A stretch of DNA of 54,602 nt from Deinococcus gobiensis I-0 (GTDB taxonomy: Bacteria; Deinococcota; Deinococci; Deinococcales; Deinococcaceae), in NCBI RefSeq assembly GCF_000252445.1, contig NC_017806.1:1-54602 (forward strand), written 5' to 3'. A program made the position numbers and the translations under genes. This document shows, piece after piece, positions 12,143 through 26,341 of this stretch (position 1 is its first letter; each line of letters begins with the position of its first letter). The notes beneath the pieces are model-generated. The model was given only the letters and a program-made list of their open reading frames with translations. It made no database searches and was not told where the DNA came from.

Positions 12143-13854
12143 GGGGTGGCCTCCTGGGTGGGGCTGGAATCTGGGGTCGGGGGCGGGGCCGTGCCGGCAT
12201 GCAGAGCCTTCAGGGCGTACTCCAGGGTGGCCTGCGGGCTGAGCTGGAGCTTGCCCTGCACGCGGCGCGGGCGGTACGCGTAGCCGTGGACCGCGCCGCC
12301 TGCTCCGACCCCCTGAAGGTTGAGGCCCCAGGCCCGCCTCGCTTCGCGCGTCACGGCCCCGCGCCAGTCGGTCAGGGCCGTGTCCGGGGTGTCCAGATCG
12401 GCCAGCAGCACGCGGAAGGGGTGTTCCAGCGCTGCCCAGTACGCCCCCAAGCCGGGCAGGGTCTGCACGAGGTCGGCCAGATCGTCCTTGTGAGGTTCAC
12501 GTTCTCCGCCGCGCGACAGGACTTCGGCCGCGAGCTTGCGGGTCGCACCACGCAGGCCGTCGGCTACGGCTTTTGCACCGCTCAGGGCGTTGTGGATGTG
12601 GTCCGCGAATCCGGCTTCATCGGTCACGAAGGCTTCGGGCAGCGTGTAGGTTTCCTGCCGGTACGCGAAGGCCTTGCCCTGGTCGCTGAGCAACCCGGTC
12701 ACACTCAGGCCTAGGGTCTGGGACCGCCCCGCCTCGCGCAGCAGCTCACGGGCCCCGGTCAGGATGGCAGGGGGGCGCCCGGTGCGCTCGCTGAAAGTCG
12801 CGGTCTGTCCTCCGCCCTTTCCCCGGATCTTCGTGGCATATTCGACGTGTGGGTCGGGCAGCAGAGCGCTCAGGTCGCGCCACAGCAGTTGCTCGCGCCG
12901 TAGCTTGAGAGGAAAATACTCCGGCTTCTTAGGGTCGGCGGGCGGGCGCAGCGTGACCATCGGATCGATGGCTGCGCCCTCGCCCTCGGGTGCCCCCACG
13001 AACGGCACCCCCGCCGCAAAGCCGATGGCTGTGACCCGGACCACTCCGGCATCGTCCACCTCCGGCACCAGCCGCACACTGCGAGCCGGCCAAGTGTAGC
13101 GGTCGGCCCAGCCTAGCGGGGTTTCGGTGGCCTCGTCCTCGTACAGTTCGCGCATGAACTGCACTGTCAGCGGTTCGCGCTCCCACACGGCACGGTCGCG
13201 GCCCTGCGCTGCGTAGACTGGCAGGTTCAGGCACAGCGTCTCGTGCAGGTCGCGGCCCTGCGCGGCACTCAGAGCGAAGGTGGCGACGGGCGCGGCCTTC
13301 GCTGCTGTCGTAAAGCGTTTGATCAGCCCACCCAGCAGGAAGGTCTGCCCCTCGACCAGTCGCCGCGCCGCCTCGGCAGGAGTCAGGGCGTCGGTGCGCT
13401 CGCCGCCAGGCCGGGCCGCCACGTTGAACAGCGGCGAAGTGTTGGCGCTGCCCACCTCGGTGCCTAGGCGCGTCCAGTGGCTGCGGTATTTGCCCCCTTC
13501 CAGGTCCGGGGTCAGATCACGCACCTGCCAGAAGGGACGCTCGGGGTGGAACAAATCAAAGCCCTCTTCCCACTCCGCGAAATACGCCTCCAGCTTCTCG
13601 GCCGGAAAGCCGTTTAGGAACCATCTGGCGGTTTCCTCGGCGTTGCGGGGCCCGGCCAAGGCGCGGTGCAGCAGCGCGAGGCTCAGGCGCAGCAGCGCCA
13701 CCGTGACCAGAGGCGAGGGGTCGTCGATGCAGCTCAGGTCGCGGGCGCGCAGCAGCAACTCACGCAGGCCCACCTCCCGGATGGGGCCACCGCCGACAGG
13801 CCGGACAGGAATCCAGGGTTCGTGCAGCAGATTGAACGTGGGTGGACTGTTCAT
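12139..13854 (-). CDS. cas8e: Cascade large subunit Cas8e (CasA/Cse1)
   Basis: Cas8e reads the PAM and recruits Cas3. The chosen start, MNSPPTFNLLHEPWIPVRP, is the canonical Cse1 N-terminus; an upstream in-frame ATG at 13929 would overlap the regulator gene. The protein has 571 residues with a normal helical C-terminal bundle. It starts 15 bp after the WYL regulator stop, so it is probably co-transcribed with it, and its stop overlaps cas11. Confidence 0.96.
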   Translation of the reverse strand: MNSPPTFNLLHEPWIPVRPVGGGPIREVGLRELLLRARDLSCIDDPSPLVTVALLRLSLALLHRALAGPRNAEETARWFLNGFPAEKLEAYFAEWEEGFDLFHPERPFWQVRDLTPDLEGGKYRSHWTRLGTEVGSANTSPLFNVAARPGGERTDALTPAEAARRLVEGQTFLLGGLIKRFTTAAKAAPVATFALSAAQGRDLHETLCLNLPVYAAQGRDRAVWEREPLTVQFMRELYEDEATETPLGWADRYTWPARSVRLVPEVDDAGVVRVTAIGFAAGVPFVGAPEGEGAAIDPMVTLRPPADPKKPEYFPLKLRREQLLWRDLSALLPDPHVEYATKIRGKGGGQTATFSERTGRPPAILTGARELLREAGRSQTLGLSVTGLLSDQGKAFAYRQETYTLPEAFVTDEAGFADHIHNALSGAKAVADGLRGATRKLAAEVLSRGGEREPHKDDLADLVQTLPGLGAYWAALEHPFRVLLADLDTPDTALTDWRGAVTREARRAWGLNLQGVGAGGAVHGYAYRPRRVQGKLQLSPQATLEYALKALHAGTAPPPTPDSSPTQEATP

Positions 13855-13868
13855 ACGGACCTCCGGAG

Positions 13869-14894
13869 TCAGGGCAAAGCGGCGGGGTGGTCGTAGCGGC
13901 TTAGGGCATCGCGTAATTCCTGGAGCCACGCCTCGCGCACGGCGGGCGGTGACAGCACTTCGGCGCGCGGTCCCCAGCTGAGCAGAAAGGGCAGTAGCTC
14001 GCGCGGGGTGCCGGTCGCATCTATGCCGGCCCGGAACTCCATCTCGACCGCGCCGTCGCGGCGGATGAGGGTGGCGTTGGGAAAGCCGCCTTCCAGCACG
14101 CGGTACGCGGCCTCGGGGGCAAAACGCACGGTGACAGTCACGGTCGCCCCGCCGCCAATAACGCCCCAGGCGTCACTGAGAAAGGCGCGCGGATCGAAGT
14201 CGGGGTCCGGTTCATAGCGGTCAGGATGCAGGGCGAGGTTGTGCATCCGCGAAAGCTTGAAGGTCCGCACCTGTCCCCGTCGCCGCCTTTCGAGCCCGAT
14301 CACGTAGGGCGCGAGGTTGGTCCGGCTGATCTCGATGAAGTAGACGCATAATTCGTTGCCAGTCTCGGTATCGCCATTGGGCCGGCGGTAGTCGAAACTC
14401 AGGACGCGACTGTCTATCCAGGCAGAGGCCACCCATTCCATGTGGCGCTCGGTGAAGGGCGTCGCACCGGTGTCATTCACGCTGGCGTTCAGGGTGTAGC
14501 GGATGTGCTCGGGCAACATCATGGAAATGCGCTGGAGGGCCTCGCGGTAGTGGCTGTTCAGTGCGGGGGCGTGGTGGTGCGCCAGCCGGAGGGCCGCATA
14601 TGCCGCCAGCGCCTCAACTGGGCGCAGCAAAGTGCCGTGCTTGGAAATCGAGTAGGTCTTGCCCCGGCGGTTCACACTATCGGGACCCATATGGCTAAGG
14701 GCGTCGATGTCCCGCTGGATACTGCGCTGGCAGACATCATATTTGCGCGCCAGTTCGGCGGTGGTCCAGGGCCGGGCCTGGAGATCGTCGCGCAGCCGCG
14801 ACAACCGCTTGGCCTTATCCCAAATTTTGGTCTGCCGCAGGTTGGGGGTACGCGGCGGTGGGTCAGCGGGCACAGCGCCTGTGGGGTCGCTCAT
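13869..14894 (-). CDS. WYL-domain transcriptional regulator heading the cas operon
   Basis: The product has 341 residues. Residues about 24-75 (KRLSRLRDDL to RSIQRDIDAL) form a DeoR/HTH_11-type winged helix. Residues about 150-335 match the WYL layout (RVLSFDYRRPNGD, then APYVIGLERRRRGQVRTFKLSRM) and end in the WCX-like extension ELLPFLLSWGPRAEVLSPPAVREAW. WYL proteins usually bind nucleic-acid-derived ligands and often control CRISPR or other defence loci. Placement 15 bp upstream of cas8e in the same direction makes control of cas expression the likely role; activator or repressor cannot be told from sequence. Confidence 0.88.
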   Translation of the reverse strand: MSDPTGAVPADPPPRTPNLRQTKIWDKAKRLSRLRDDLQARPWTTAELARKYDVCQRSIQRDIDALSHMGPDSVNRRGKTYSISKHGTLLRPVEALAAYAALRLAHHHAPALNSHYREALQRISMMLPEHIRYTLNASVNDTGATPFTERHMEWVASAWIDSRVLSFDYRRPNGDTETGNELCVYFIEISRTNLAPYVIGLERRRRGQVRTFKLSRMHNLALHPDRYEPDPDFDPRAFLSDAWGVIGGGATVTVTVRFAPEAAYRVLEGGFPNATLIRRDGAVEMEFRAGIDATGTPRELLPFLLSWGPRAEVLSPPAVREAWLQELRDALSRYDHPAALP

Positions 14895-14969
14895 GCCACG
14901 TAGCGTGACCTATGGATGTCTCAGTGGCGTCGCATCAGGCGAGACCCATGCCATATCGCGCAGCAAATC

Positions 14970-16649
14970 TCAGTCCCGCTGAAGCAACTCCTGCTCACGC
15001 TCTAAGACCCAGGGCAAGTGGACTCCACGCATGAACATCTCGACGCTGCAGCTCCCTCTCCCAAGGTCGCTGGTCCAGCGTGCCGAGCGGTCGAGGAGAT
15101 AGGTGCCCATGTCGTAGCGCACGCTGCCTGGCCATCCGAGCGCTGTCCGCAGGTTACGAACTACCCGAGATACGCGCTGCCCAGCCAGGCGCTTGGTGCG
15201 GGGCGTGCGGTCGTCAAGCACAGCCATCAAGCTCTCAGTCCTAAGGTCACCATCGAGAACCAAGGCAGCCAGCAGGGTCACCTCCAGATCACTCAGGCGT
15301 ACGCGCCGGCTGTTCACAGTGACCTCCGGTACGCCGAGCAGTCGCAAATGCACATGTGGCTGCTCGGGCCTGGGAAGGCGGTGGGGCCGCTGCTCGGGGG
15401 ACAGCAATGCGAATAGCGCTGCGAAGGCATGTGCTTCCTCGCGCACCCACAAAGCTTCGGGATTCAGGGAGACCAGAAGGCGCGCCGCTTCATCGGGCTG
15501 GCCCTCACGGCGGGCGAGTTCGGCGCGGACGATCAAAGCGCGTTCGGCATCTTCTCGGTCGGGGGTATCGGCGCGTTCCAGATAGCCGCGCACAGCAGCC
15601 GGATCGAGTAGGGTGCTGTCCAGCAGCGCAGCAGCGAGGTCCACATTCACCCACGAACGCCCGTGGGCGAGGTCGGCGTCAGTGGTTTGGGCCGCCTGTT
15701 GCAGGGTGTCGAGCGCCCGCATGGACTGACCCGACAAGCGCTGCGTATAGCCTAGCCCGCGTCGGGCGTGCCGAAGATCGTCCTGATCGCCGCTGGTCTG
15801 TGCGGCGTTGGCCGCCTGGATATATAGCGCTTCGGCCCGCGCCCACTCGCCCAGGGCGCGCCGGGCGGTCGCCTGCCCGGCCAAAGCGCGGCTACGAAAC
15901 GCGGTACGCAGCCGCGCCACGTCTTCAAAATAGCCCTCTGCCTCCTCCATCCGGCCGGTACGCAGGCAGATCATGGCCATGTTGTTCAGTGCCCAGGCAC
16001 GGTAGAAGGTCTGGGTCGGCAGCAGCGCCAGCGCCTGCGAGAAGGCCAGCATCGCCTCCACCTCATGCCCCTGGCCGCTGTACAGGCTGCCCAAATCGAT
16101 GAGCAGCAAGCCCCTGCTCCAGCCCTCGGTCAGCTTCAGGGCCTCAGCGAAGGACGCGTGCCAGTCGCCTGTCGGATCCAGGCGGTTTAGGGCAAGCCCA
16201 CGCATACGCCATGCGAGCGCCTGCTCGCGGGGACGCAGATCACCGGGTGAGCGCAGGGCTACGTCGGCCGCCGCCAGCGCCGCCGCATATTCCTCGCGCT
16301 GGGTTAGGCCCCAGGCTAGGGGGGGGTACAACCAGGGTGCATCCTTTCCAATAGCAATCTTCTGCCGTACCAGCGCAATGACCTCGTCGGGCTGACCCGT
16401 GTTCGTCAGCAGGCGCAGGTGCAGCCGTACGAATGTCGGGTCGCTGTGCTCGCGGTCGGGGAGCCGCAGCAGCAGGGCCAGCAGCTCTTTGGGGGGATGG
16501 CCCTCGTTCAGGGCGCGCTCGGCAGTCGTGAGCAACTCGGCGGCGCGGCCCAGGTCCAGCAGCGCCTCCAGCGAGGCCCGCCAGTCCTCCGGGCTGATCC
16601 GGACGCCCCGGCGAGGGGCCTGCGGGGCGGAAGAACGGGCGCGGCGCAC
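14970..16649 (-). CDS. TPR regulator with C-terminal SARP-type winged helix
   Basis: The 559-residue protein consists mostly of helical tetratricopeptide-like repeats (about residues 20-420; for example ALNNMAMICLRTGRMEEAEGYFEDVARL). From about residue 430 it ends in an OmpR/SARP-type winged helix: VHLRLLGVPEVTVNSRRVRL, then LAALVLDGDLRTESLM and QRVSRVVRNLRTALG. In AfsR/SARP proteins that domain is N-terminal, so the order is reversed here. TPR regulators with a DNA-binding domain often sense small peptides, and a secreted-peptide gene lies directly upstream on the same strand. The gene stops 75 bp before the WYL regulator, so read-through into the cas operon is possible. Confidence 0.75.
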   Translation of the reverse strand: MRRARSSAPQAPRRGVRISPEDWRASLEALLDLGRAAELLTTAERALNEGHPPKELLALLLRLPDREHSDPTFVRLHLRLLTNTGQPDEVIALVRQKIAIGKDAPWLYPPLAWGLTQREEYAAALAAADVALRSPGDLRPREQALAWRMRGLALNRLDPTGDWHASFAEALKLTEGWSRGLLLIDLGSLYSGQGHEVEAMLAFSQALALLPTQTFYRAWALNNMAMICLRTGRMEEAEGYFEDVARLRTAFRSRALAGQATARRALGEWARAEALYIQAANAAQTSGDQDDLRHARRGLGYTQRLSGQSMRALDTLQQAAQTTDADLAHGRSWVNVDLAAALLDSTLLDPAAVRGYLERADTPDREDAERALIVRAELARREGQPDEAARLLVSLNPEALWVREEAHAFAALFALLSPEQRPHRLPRPEQPHVHLRLLGVPEVTVNSRRVRLSDLEVTLLAALVLDGDLRTESLMAVLDDRTPRTKRLAGQRVSRVVRNLRTALGWPGSVRYDMGTYLLDRSARWTSDLGRGSCSVEMFMRGVHLPWVLEREQELLQRD

Positions 16650-16737
16650 GGTCCTCAGGGTAGAGCATGGGGCACCGTGAAGCTCCCCAAGGGGTGAACA
16701 GCGCAGGCCGAAGTGTTGTCCCCATCATGCAAAAGAT

Positions 16738-16760
16738 CCCTGCGCTGATGTTGCGCAGGG
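16738..16760 (-). terminator. Hairpin between peptide gene and TPR regulator
   Basis: CCCTGCGC (16738-16745) pairs with GCGCAGGG (16753-16760) around a 7-base loop. On the minus strand the stem is followed by ATCTTTTGC, a short T tract. It could terminate or attenuate the peptide transcript before the regulator start at 16649. Confidence 0.55.
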
Positions 16761-16820
16761 GAAGGAAGTCGATGTCAGAGAAGATATCTCCCAGGCACCA
16801 CCCGTCGGGGCGGGCCGGGG

Positions 16821-16991
16821 TCAGCCGCCGCCAGTCCCAATTTTGGCGCCATCGTTGGCCAGGACTGCGGCAGATGCATGGGTCACATGTGGGCGCGCGG
16901 TGAGGCCCAGCAGCAGCAGCGCTCCCAGAGTGGCGCTCAGTAGACGGCGGTGGGTATTGGAGACAGCAACGGCGGGGGCGGAGTGGGTCAT
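16821..16991 (-). CDS. Small secreted peptide precursor
   Basis: This 56-residue product (ATG at 16991) is preceded by CAGGAGTCCTT, a good ribosome site. A short basic segment (NTHRR) leads into LLSATLGALLLLGLTA, a signal-peptide core, with a plausible cleavage site around THASA. The remaining tail is VLANDGAKIGTGGG. The gene reads toward the TPR regulator and is the only gene between it and cas3. Known peptide-TPR pairs (RRNPP systems) have this layout, so a signalling propeptide is a reasonable inference, but no family match is known to me. Confidence 0.55.
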   Translation of the reverse strand: MTHSAPAVAVSNTHRRLLSATLGALLLLGLTARPHVTHASAAVLANDGAKIGTGGG

Positions 16992-17278
16992 AAGGACTCC
17001 TGGCGCGGGACCGGCCTGGTCCGGCGCGGGACAATGGCTCCCCCTGGCCCCCAGGATTCTGGGAGCCGCACACAGATGCAGTGATGGGGGGCAGGCGGTG
17101 GGCCGAAGCAACCGGCAGACGCCACACTTCGGGGCGTCGCCGCAAGAGAGAGTCGTCCTGGACGCTCTTTTCTGCGGTGCCCTCAGCGTGCGGCGCGCCC
17201 GCGTCCAAACACGTCGCCCAGTTCACTCACCCGAAATCCGGCTCGGCTCGTCACCCCGCCGGGCGTAGGCTCGGCCCC

Positions 17279-20233
<2,955 letters not shown>

Positions 20234-20337
20234 GCTTGGGCAGGGCGCCCGCGCTGGATGACAATGTGAGCTGGATTTAGATGCACAAGGGATACTTCTA
20301 GGTCTTGTGTACAAGATTGGCCACGTATTTCTGAAGT
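20234..20337 (+). promoter_or_regulatory. CRISPR array 2 leader
   Basis: The 104 bp between the cas3 stop and the first repeat are relatively AT-rich and end CGTATTTCTGAAGT (20324-20337), nearly identical to the end of the array 1 leader. CTTGTGTACAAG (arms CTTGT/ACAAG) lies upstream. Its position, repeat quality downstream, and the shared end sequence identify it as the leader; the promoter itself is not obvious. Confidence 0.8.
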
Positions 20338-23300
20338 GTGTTCCCCACAGGCGTGGGGATGGACCGGGATGACCACGGACAACTACCAGGTGATGAACGT
20401 GTTCCCCACAGGCGTGGGGATGGACCGTTGAAAGAGGCCGAGGGACTTACTAGGGACTAGTGTTCCCCACAGGCGTGGGGATGGACCGTTTCCACGCGCG
20501 CCAGGTCGGCCCGCTGTTCTGTGTTCCCCACAGGCGTGGGGATGGACCGGCTCTTGGTGGTACATGGGATGAGGCATCTAAGTGTTCCCCACAGGCGTGG
20601 GGATGGACCGTCTATGAAGAATAAAAGAAATTAGTCCCTAGTGTGTTCCCCACAGGCGTGGGGATGGACCGCATGCCCCTAGCTTCCGGGGGCGCGTGAC
20701 ACCGTGTTCCCCACAGGCGTGGGGATGGACCGATTGCTGCCGCCGAGGGCTTCCTGCCCACCATGTGTTCCCCACAGGCGTGGGGATGGACCGGCGTCCT
20801 TGCAGGTGTTCAACCCGGTTGAGACGTGTTCCCCACAGGCGTGGGGATGGACCGAGGGCGTCTAGCACGCCGGGTAGAGGCACCTCGTGTTCCCCACAGG
20901 CGTGGGGATGGACCGCGACGGAATGGGCGCAGGGTTTCCCCCCTCCCGTGTTCCCCACAGGCGTGGGGATGGACCGTTTTGGAATGGGTGACAGCGTTCC
21001 CGATCTCGGTGTTCCCCACAGGCGTGGGGATGGACCGGGCGGCGAGCAGCAAACCTATTTCACGAGAGGGTGTTCCCCACAGGCGTGGGGATGGACCAGG
21101 ATTCCTAGTCATCCTACCGTTCCGATGTTCGGTGTTCCCCACAGGCGTGGGGATGGACCGCTAGACCATCCGCTCTGTTGGGGCCGTAAAAAGTGTTCCC
21201 CACAGGCGTGGGGATGGACCGTACAACCGGATGGTGGATTGCGGCCTGGAGGAGTGTTCCCCACAGGCGTGGGGATGGACCGTGCTTGCAGCCATTGCGA
21301 CCATGACGGCAGGCGTGTTCCCCACAGGCGTGGGGATGGACCGCCGACGGTCTGGACCTTCACGGGTGCATGTGCGTGTTCCCCACAGGCGTGGGGATGG
21401 ACCGAGAGATCACCCCACCCTGCGAGGTGCCCCATGGTGTTCCCCACAGGCGTGGGGATGGACCGCGCTCTTCGTTCTCGATCCGCTGGCCCTTCTCGTG
21501 TTCCCCACAGGCGTGGGGATGGACCGGTGGTGGCCTTCGTGGTGTCGTTGATGAACCAGTGTTCCCCACAGGCGTGGGGATGGACCGTACAGCTATCGCC
21601 GTGTTGACATCCTGTCGCAGTGTTCCCCACAGGCGTGGGGATGGACCGCCCCCTAGCTCCGTTTCTTAGCTCGGTTCACAGTGTTCCCCACAGGCGTGGG
21701 GATGGACCGACCCGCGAGTACGCCACTGCCCCAGTCACCCCGTGTTCCCCACAGGCGTGGGGATGGACCGGCCTCGCGCGGCTTGCCCTTCTCGACGTCC
21801 ACGTGTTCCCCACAGGCGTGGGGATGGACCGTTGCACCGCTGGCAGGCCACCGTCAGGTTGCTGTGTTCCCCACAGGCGTGGGGATGGACCGATGCACCC
21901 GCAGGAGCGTGCCCGCCTACAGACGTGTTCCCCACAGGCGTGGGGATGGACCGGCGGCGCGGGCCTTGTCCTTCGCAATCCGGTTGTGTTCCCCACAGGC
22001 GTGGGGATGGACCGGCAGGGATGGCCCTGGCGGGTGGGAGCAAGGCGTGTTCCCCACAGGCGTGGGGATGGACCGACCGACGCCGGGGGCAACTACCAGG
22101 GCGAGACGTGTTCCCCACAGGCGTGGGGATGGACCGCGGGTCACGCTGCTGCGCCCGAGTGTGGCCACGTGTTCCCCACAGGCGTGGGGATGGACCGTCC
22201 TTCTGGCCGATAGCGCCCTGCCTGTAGCCGTGTTCCCCACAGGCGTGGGGATGGACCGGTGAACGACTTCAGCGCGGGCAGCAGGTCATCGTGTTCCCCA
22301 CAGGCGTGGGGATGGACCGCAGAGCCGCGCGACGTTCGGCGTGGCGATCCCGTGTTCCCCACAGGCGTGGGGATGGACCGGTGCCTGAGCAGGCGGTCCC
22401 CTCTGTGGCCCTGTGTTCCCCACAGGCGTGGGGATGGACCGTCCGCGAGCTGGTCGAGCAGCCCCGACCGGCCGTGTTCCCCACAGGCGTGGGGATGGAC
22501 CGTCGTACTGCACGCCCCCTGTGTCCACCGCGTAGTGTTCCCCACGGGCGTGGGGATGGACCGGACCCGGCGGCCTTCTCGGTGTTCAGCGAGGGGTGTT
22601 CCCCACAGGCGTGGGGATGGACCGAGCGCCCCAGTGACCAGCACCTACGCCCCGGGTGTTCCCCACAGGCGTGGGGATGGACCGAAACGCCGCGTCGCGC
22701 GCATCCCGCACAGCCCGTGTTCCCCACAGGCGTGGGGATGGACCGTGGCTCGCCAGCCTGACCCCGACGGAGATCGGGTGTTCCCCACAGGCGTGGGGAT
22801 GGACCGGCCAACAGCGCCGCGCTCGCGCTGGCCCGCAAGTGTTCCCCACAGGCGTGGGGATGGACCGCGGGCTGGTTCGTATGAATTGTTGTGCGCCTGG
22901 TGTTCCCCACAGGCGTGGGGATGGACCGATGGATTGCGGGGAAGGGGTGGGCACAGAGGTGTGTTCCCCACAGGCGTGGGGATGGACCGCCGTTATCTAC
23001 CGACTCGCCCAGAAACACGCGGTGTTCCCCACAGGCGTGGGGATGGACCGCAGGGGTCGTCTACGAAACGGCCCGTCGCGCCGTGTTCCCCACAGGCGTG
23101 GGGATGGACCGTACGGCATAGACGCGATGGTCATTCTCCAGCAGTGTTCCCCACAGGCGTGGGGATGGACCGGCGCTCATGGCCGCGCCCGATGAGGTCA
23201 CGCTGTGTTCCCCACAGGCGTGGGGATGGACCGCAATTTGGAGCCGCCCGCCTAGAGTCGGCCCGGTGTTCCCCACAGGCGTGGGGATGGACCGGCCAGG

Positions 23301-26279
23301 GACCCGATCATGTGATCGGCCAGGGTGTGTTCCCCACAGGCGTGGGGATGGACCGGCCACTGAGGCTGACCTGAGCGCCGCTCAGGTGTGTTCCCCACAG
23401 GCGTGGGGATGGACCGCTGTGTGGGGTCATTCCACATCTCGATCATCTGTGTTCCCCACAGGCGTGGGGATGGACCGTTGCGGACGGCTTGCACCAACAG
23501 CTCCTGAGCGTGTTCCCCACAGGCGTGGGGATGGACCGTCCGGCCGGGAGGGTCAGCGCAGGTCGGCCGCGTGTTCCCCACAGGCGTGGGGATGGACCGC
23601 GGCAGCCCTGCGGCAACTCTGGCGGCACGTCGTGTTCCCCACAGGCGTGGGGATGGACCGGTCATGCCGCCCGCGCTCAGGGTGGCGATCCCGTGTTCCC
23701 CACAGGCGTGGGGATGGACCGGAGCCGCCACCATGACCGACACCACCACGACCGTGTTCCCCACAGGCGTGGGGATGGACCGCCTGCCGCCTGGGAGCTG
23801 CACCGCACCCTGGGGTGTTCCCCACAGGCGTGGGGATGGACCGTCCACCTCAAGAGTCAGGCGGTGGGCGTGGCTGTGTTCCCCACAGGCGTGGGGATGG
23901 ACCGTCCGACCCTGGCGTGGTACGCCGCCGGATTGAGTGTTCCCCACAGGCGTGGGGATGGACCGTGCCCCCAGGCCGCACACAGCGTGCCGTGGTAGTG
24001 TTCCCCACAGGCGTGGGGATGGACCGTACGCCAGGGCGGCGTAGGCCTTGCTCTGCCAGTGTTCCCCACAGGCGTGGGGATGGACCGCCGGGCGAGATCG
24101 TCTACATTCCCGGCGTCGGGTGTTCCCCACAGGCGTGGGGATGGACCGATGTCCGACCAGCGGCCATGCTCCACCTCGGGGTGTTCCCCACAGGCGTGGG
24201 GATGGACCGGCCGCCAGTTGCCGGGATTGATTCGTGACCTTGTGTTCCCCACAGGCGTGGGGATGGACCGGAGACTCCCGACCATGTTCAAGATTCAGTA
24301 CGGTGTTCCCCACAGGCGTGGGGATGGACCGTTGTCCCGCCAGTTCACTGTCGCCACCCCGGCGTGTTCCCCACAGGCGTGGGGATGGACCGGACTGGAG
24401 CGGCACGGGGGCAACCGTGACGTAGTGTTCCCCACAGGCGTGGGGATGGACCGATGATGTTGCGAAGGTTCTTAGTCATATGACGGTGTTCCCCACAGGC
24501 GTGGGGATGGACCGACGGCACAATCATAGGTCAACGCTTCAAAAAAGTGTTCCCCACAGGCGTGGGGATGGACCGCTCCACGGGTGCGGGATTGTTGCGG
24601 GTAATGCGTGTTCCCCACAGGCGTGGGGATGGACCGCCTTCGCTGACCGGCGACATCGTGAGCCACTAGTGTTCCCCACAGGCGTGGGGATGGACCGTAC
24701 CGGCGCGGCGCAGGCATGGGGTGTAGCAGGTGTTCCCCACAGGCGTGGGGATGGACCGGCGATGGCGAGCAGCACCATGCGCTGGTAGATGTGTTCCCCA
24801 CAGGCGTGGGGATGGACCGCGAGCTGGCCTACCGCGCCCCCAGCAGCCCGCGTGTTCCCCACAGGCGTGGGGATGGACCGGCCAGGGTGCGGTGGGCGGC
24901 CTGCGTGGCCGGGTGTTCCCCACAGGCGTGGGGATGGACCGATTTTGACTGGGCTGCCCCAGACGCCTCAGAGGTGTTCCCCACAGGCGTGGGGATGGAC
25001 CGGTATTCGTGAACGGTCAGGACTGGAGTCATTGGTGTTCCCCACAGGCGTGGGGATGGACCGGGGGGCGGGAGGGCGTGATTATTGGGTATGGCGTGTT
25101 CCCCACAGGCGTGGGGATGGACCGTTACCGCCTATTGCACCGACCCGGCCGAGTGGGTGTTCCCCACAGGCGTGGGGATGGACCGGTTAATAGAACATTT
25201 AGCGTTGCCCGGCGTTTGTGTTCCCCACAGGCGTGGGGATGGACCGTCGATGCTGTCCGCGACTTCGCGCTCCCAGATGTGTTCCCCACAGGCGTGGGGA
25301 TGGACCGATCAAGATGCTGCCGACCTTCGTCGGGGCACTGTGTTCCCCACAGGCGTGGGGATGGACCGGCCCAACCTACAGGACTGTCAGAAATGACAGG
25401 GTGTTCCCCACAGGCGTGGGGATGGACCGTGGGCGCAAGCAAACGCGCCCCAGCAGTGAGCGTGTTCCCCACAGGCGTGGGGATGGACCGCTCATTGGGC
25501 GCGCTCTCGGTAGGGTGGCACCGTGTTCCCCACAGGCGTGGGGATGGACCGCAACGCAGCTTCCGAACGTTTAGGCCCCCGCTGTGTTCCCCACAGGCGT
25601 GGGGATGGACCGAGTACCGCACCACCACGATGTGCCACGGTTCTGTGTTCCCCACAGGCGTGGGGATGGACCGCCCGGCTAAAACCCCAGCACCCCCGCT
25701 TGTGTTCCCTACAGGCGTGGGGATGGACCGGGCACCGGCTGGGTCTGGGACATGACCCGTACGTGTTCCCCACAGGCGTGGGGACGGACCGCCGAACTCG
25801 TCGTTGCTGCCGTGCTGTCCACCGTGTTCCCCACAGGCGTGGGGATGGACCGCCCGGCACGGTGGACCTGCTGCGCCCCTGGGGGTGTTCCCTACAGGCG
25901 TGGGGATGGACCGCTCAGGCCAAAGCCGCCCATCACTCGGCCTTGGTGTTCCCCACAGGCGTGGGGATGGACCGGCCTGCCCCTTGCCTGACCGCCGCGC
26001 GTACCAGTGTTCCCCACAGGCGTAGGGATGGACTGGGCAACACGGCAGACGCGGCCAATGGCGGCGAGTGTTCCCTACAGGCGTGGGGATGGATCGAGCC
26101 GGCAGGTGGCCCTGAGCCTGGGCCTGGCGTGTTCCCCACAGGGGTGGGGACGAACCGGCAACAGAAGTCCAAGATGTGGTGCTGTACCAATGTTCCTCAC
26201 GGGTGTATGAATGGACCGTTGCAAATACCTCTGAAACGGTTGTGAGCCCAGTTCTCCCCTGCAATCGTGGGGAGCCTGA
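20338..26279 (+). CRISPR. Type I-E CRISPR array 2, about 97 repeats
   Basis: Repeats of 29 bp start at 20338 and recur every 61 bp (one step each of 60, 62 and 57) to 26190. I count 97 repeats and 96 spacers, plus a last barely recognisable copy at about 26251-26279. Each repeat begins GTGTTCCCCAC and ends GGGGATGGACCG; position 2 is T in essentially every copy, where array 1 has C. From 25702 on, repeats carry more and more changes (TTCCCTAC, GGGACGGACCG, GTAGGGATGGACTG), marking the leader-distal end. One spacer, 25674-25701, is only 28 nt. Confidence 0.97.
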
Positions 26280-26341
26280 TATTCAAACTACTTTGACCGC
26301 TTCTGTATCGCCTTTTAGGTCTACCTGCTGGTCTATCATAG

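Noticed and set aside
20338..26279. Long open frames across the second array
   Set aside because: Same artefact of CRISPR repeats lacking stop codons.
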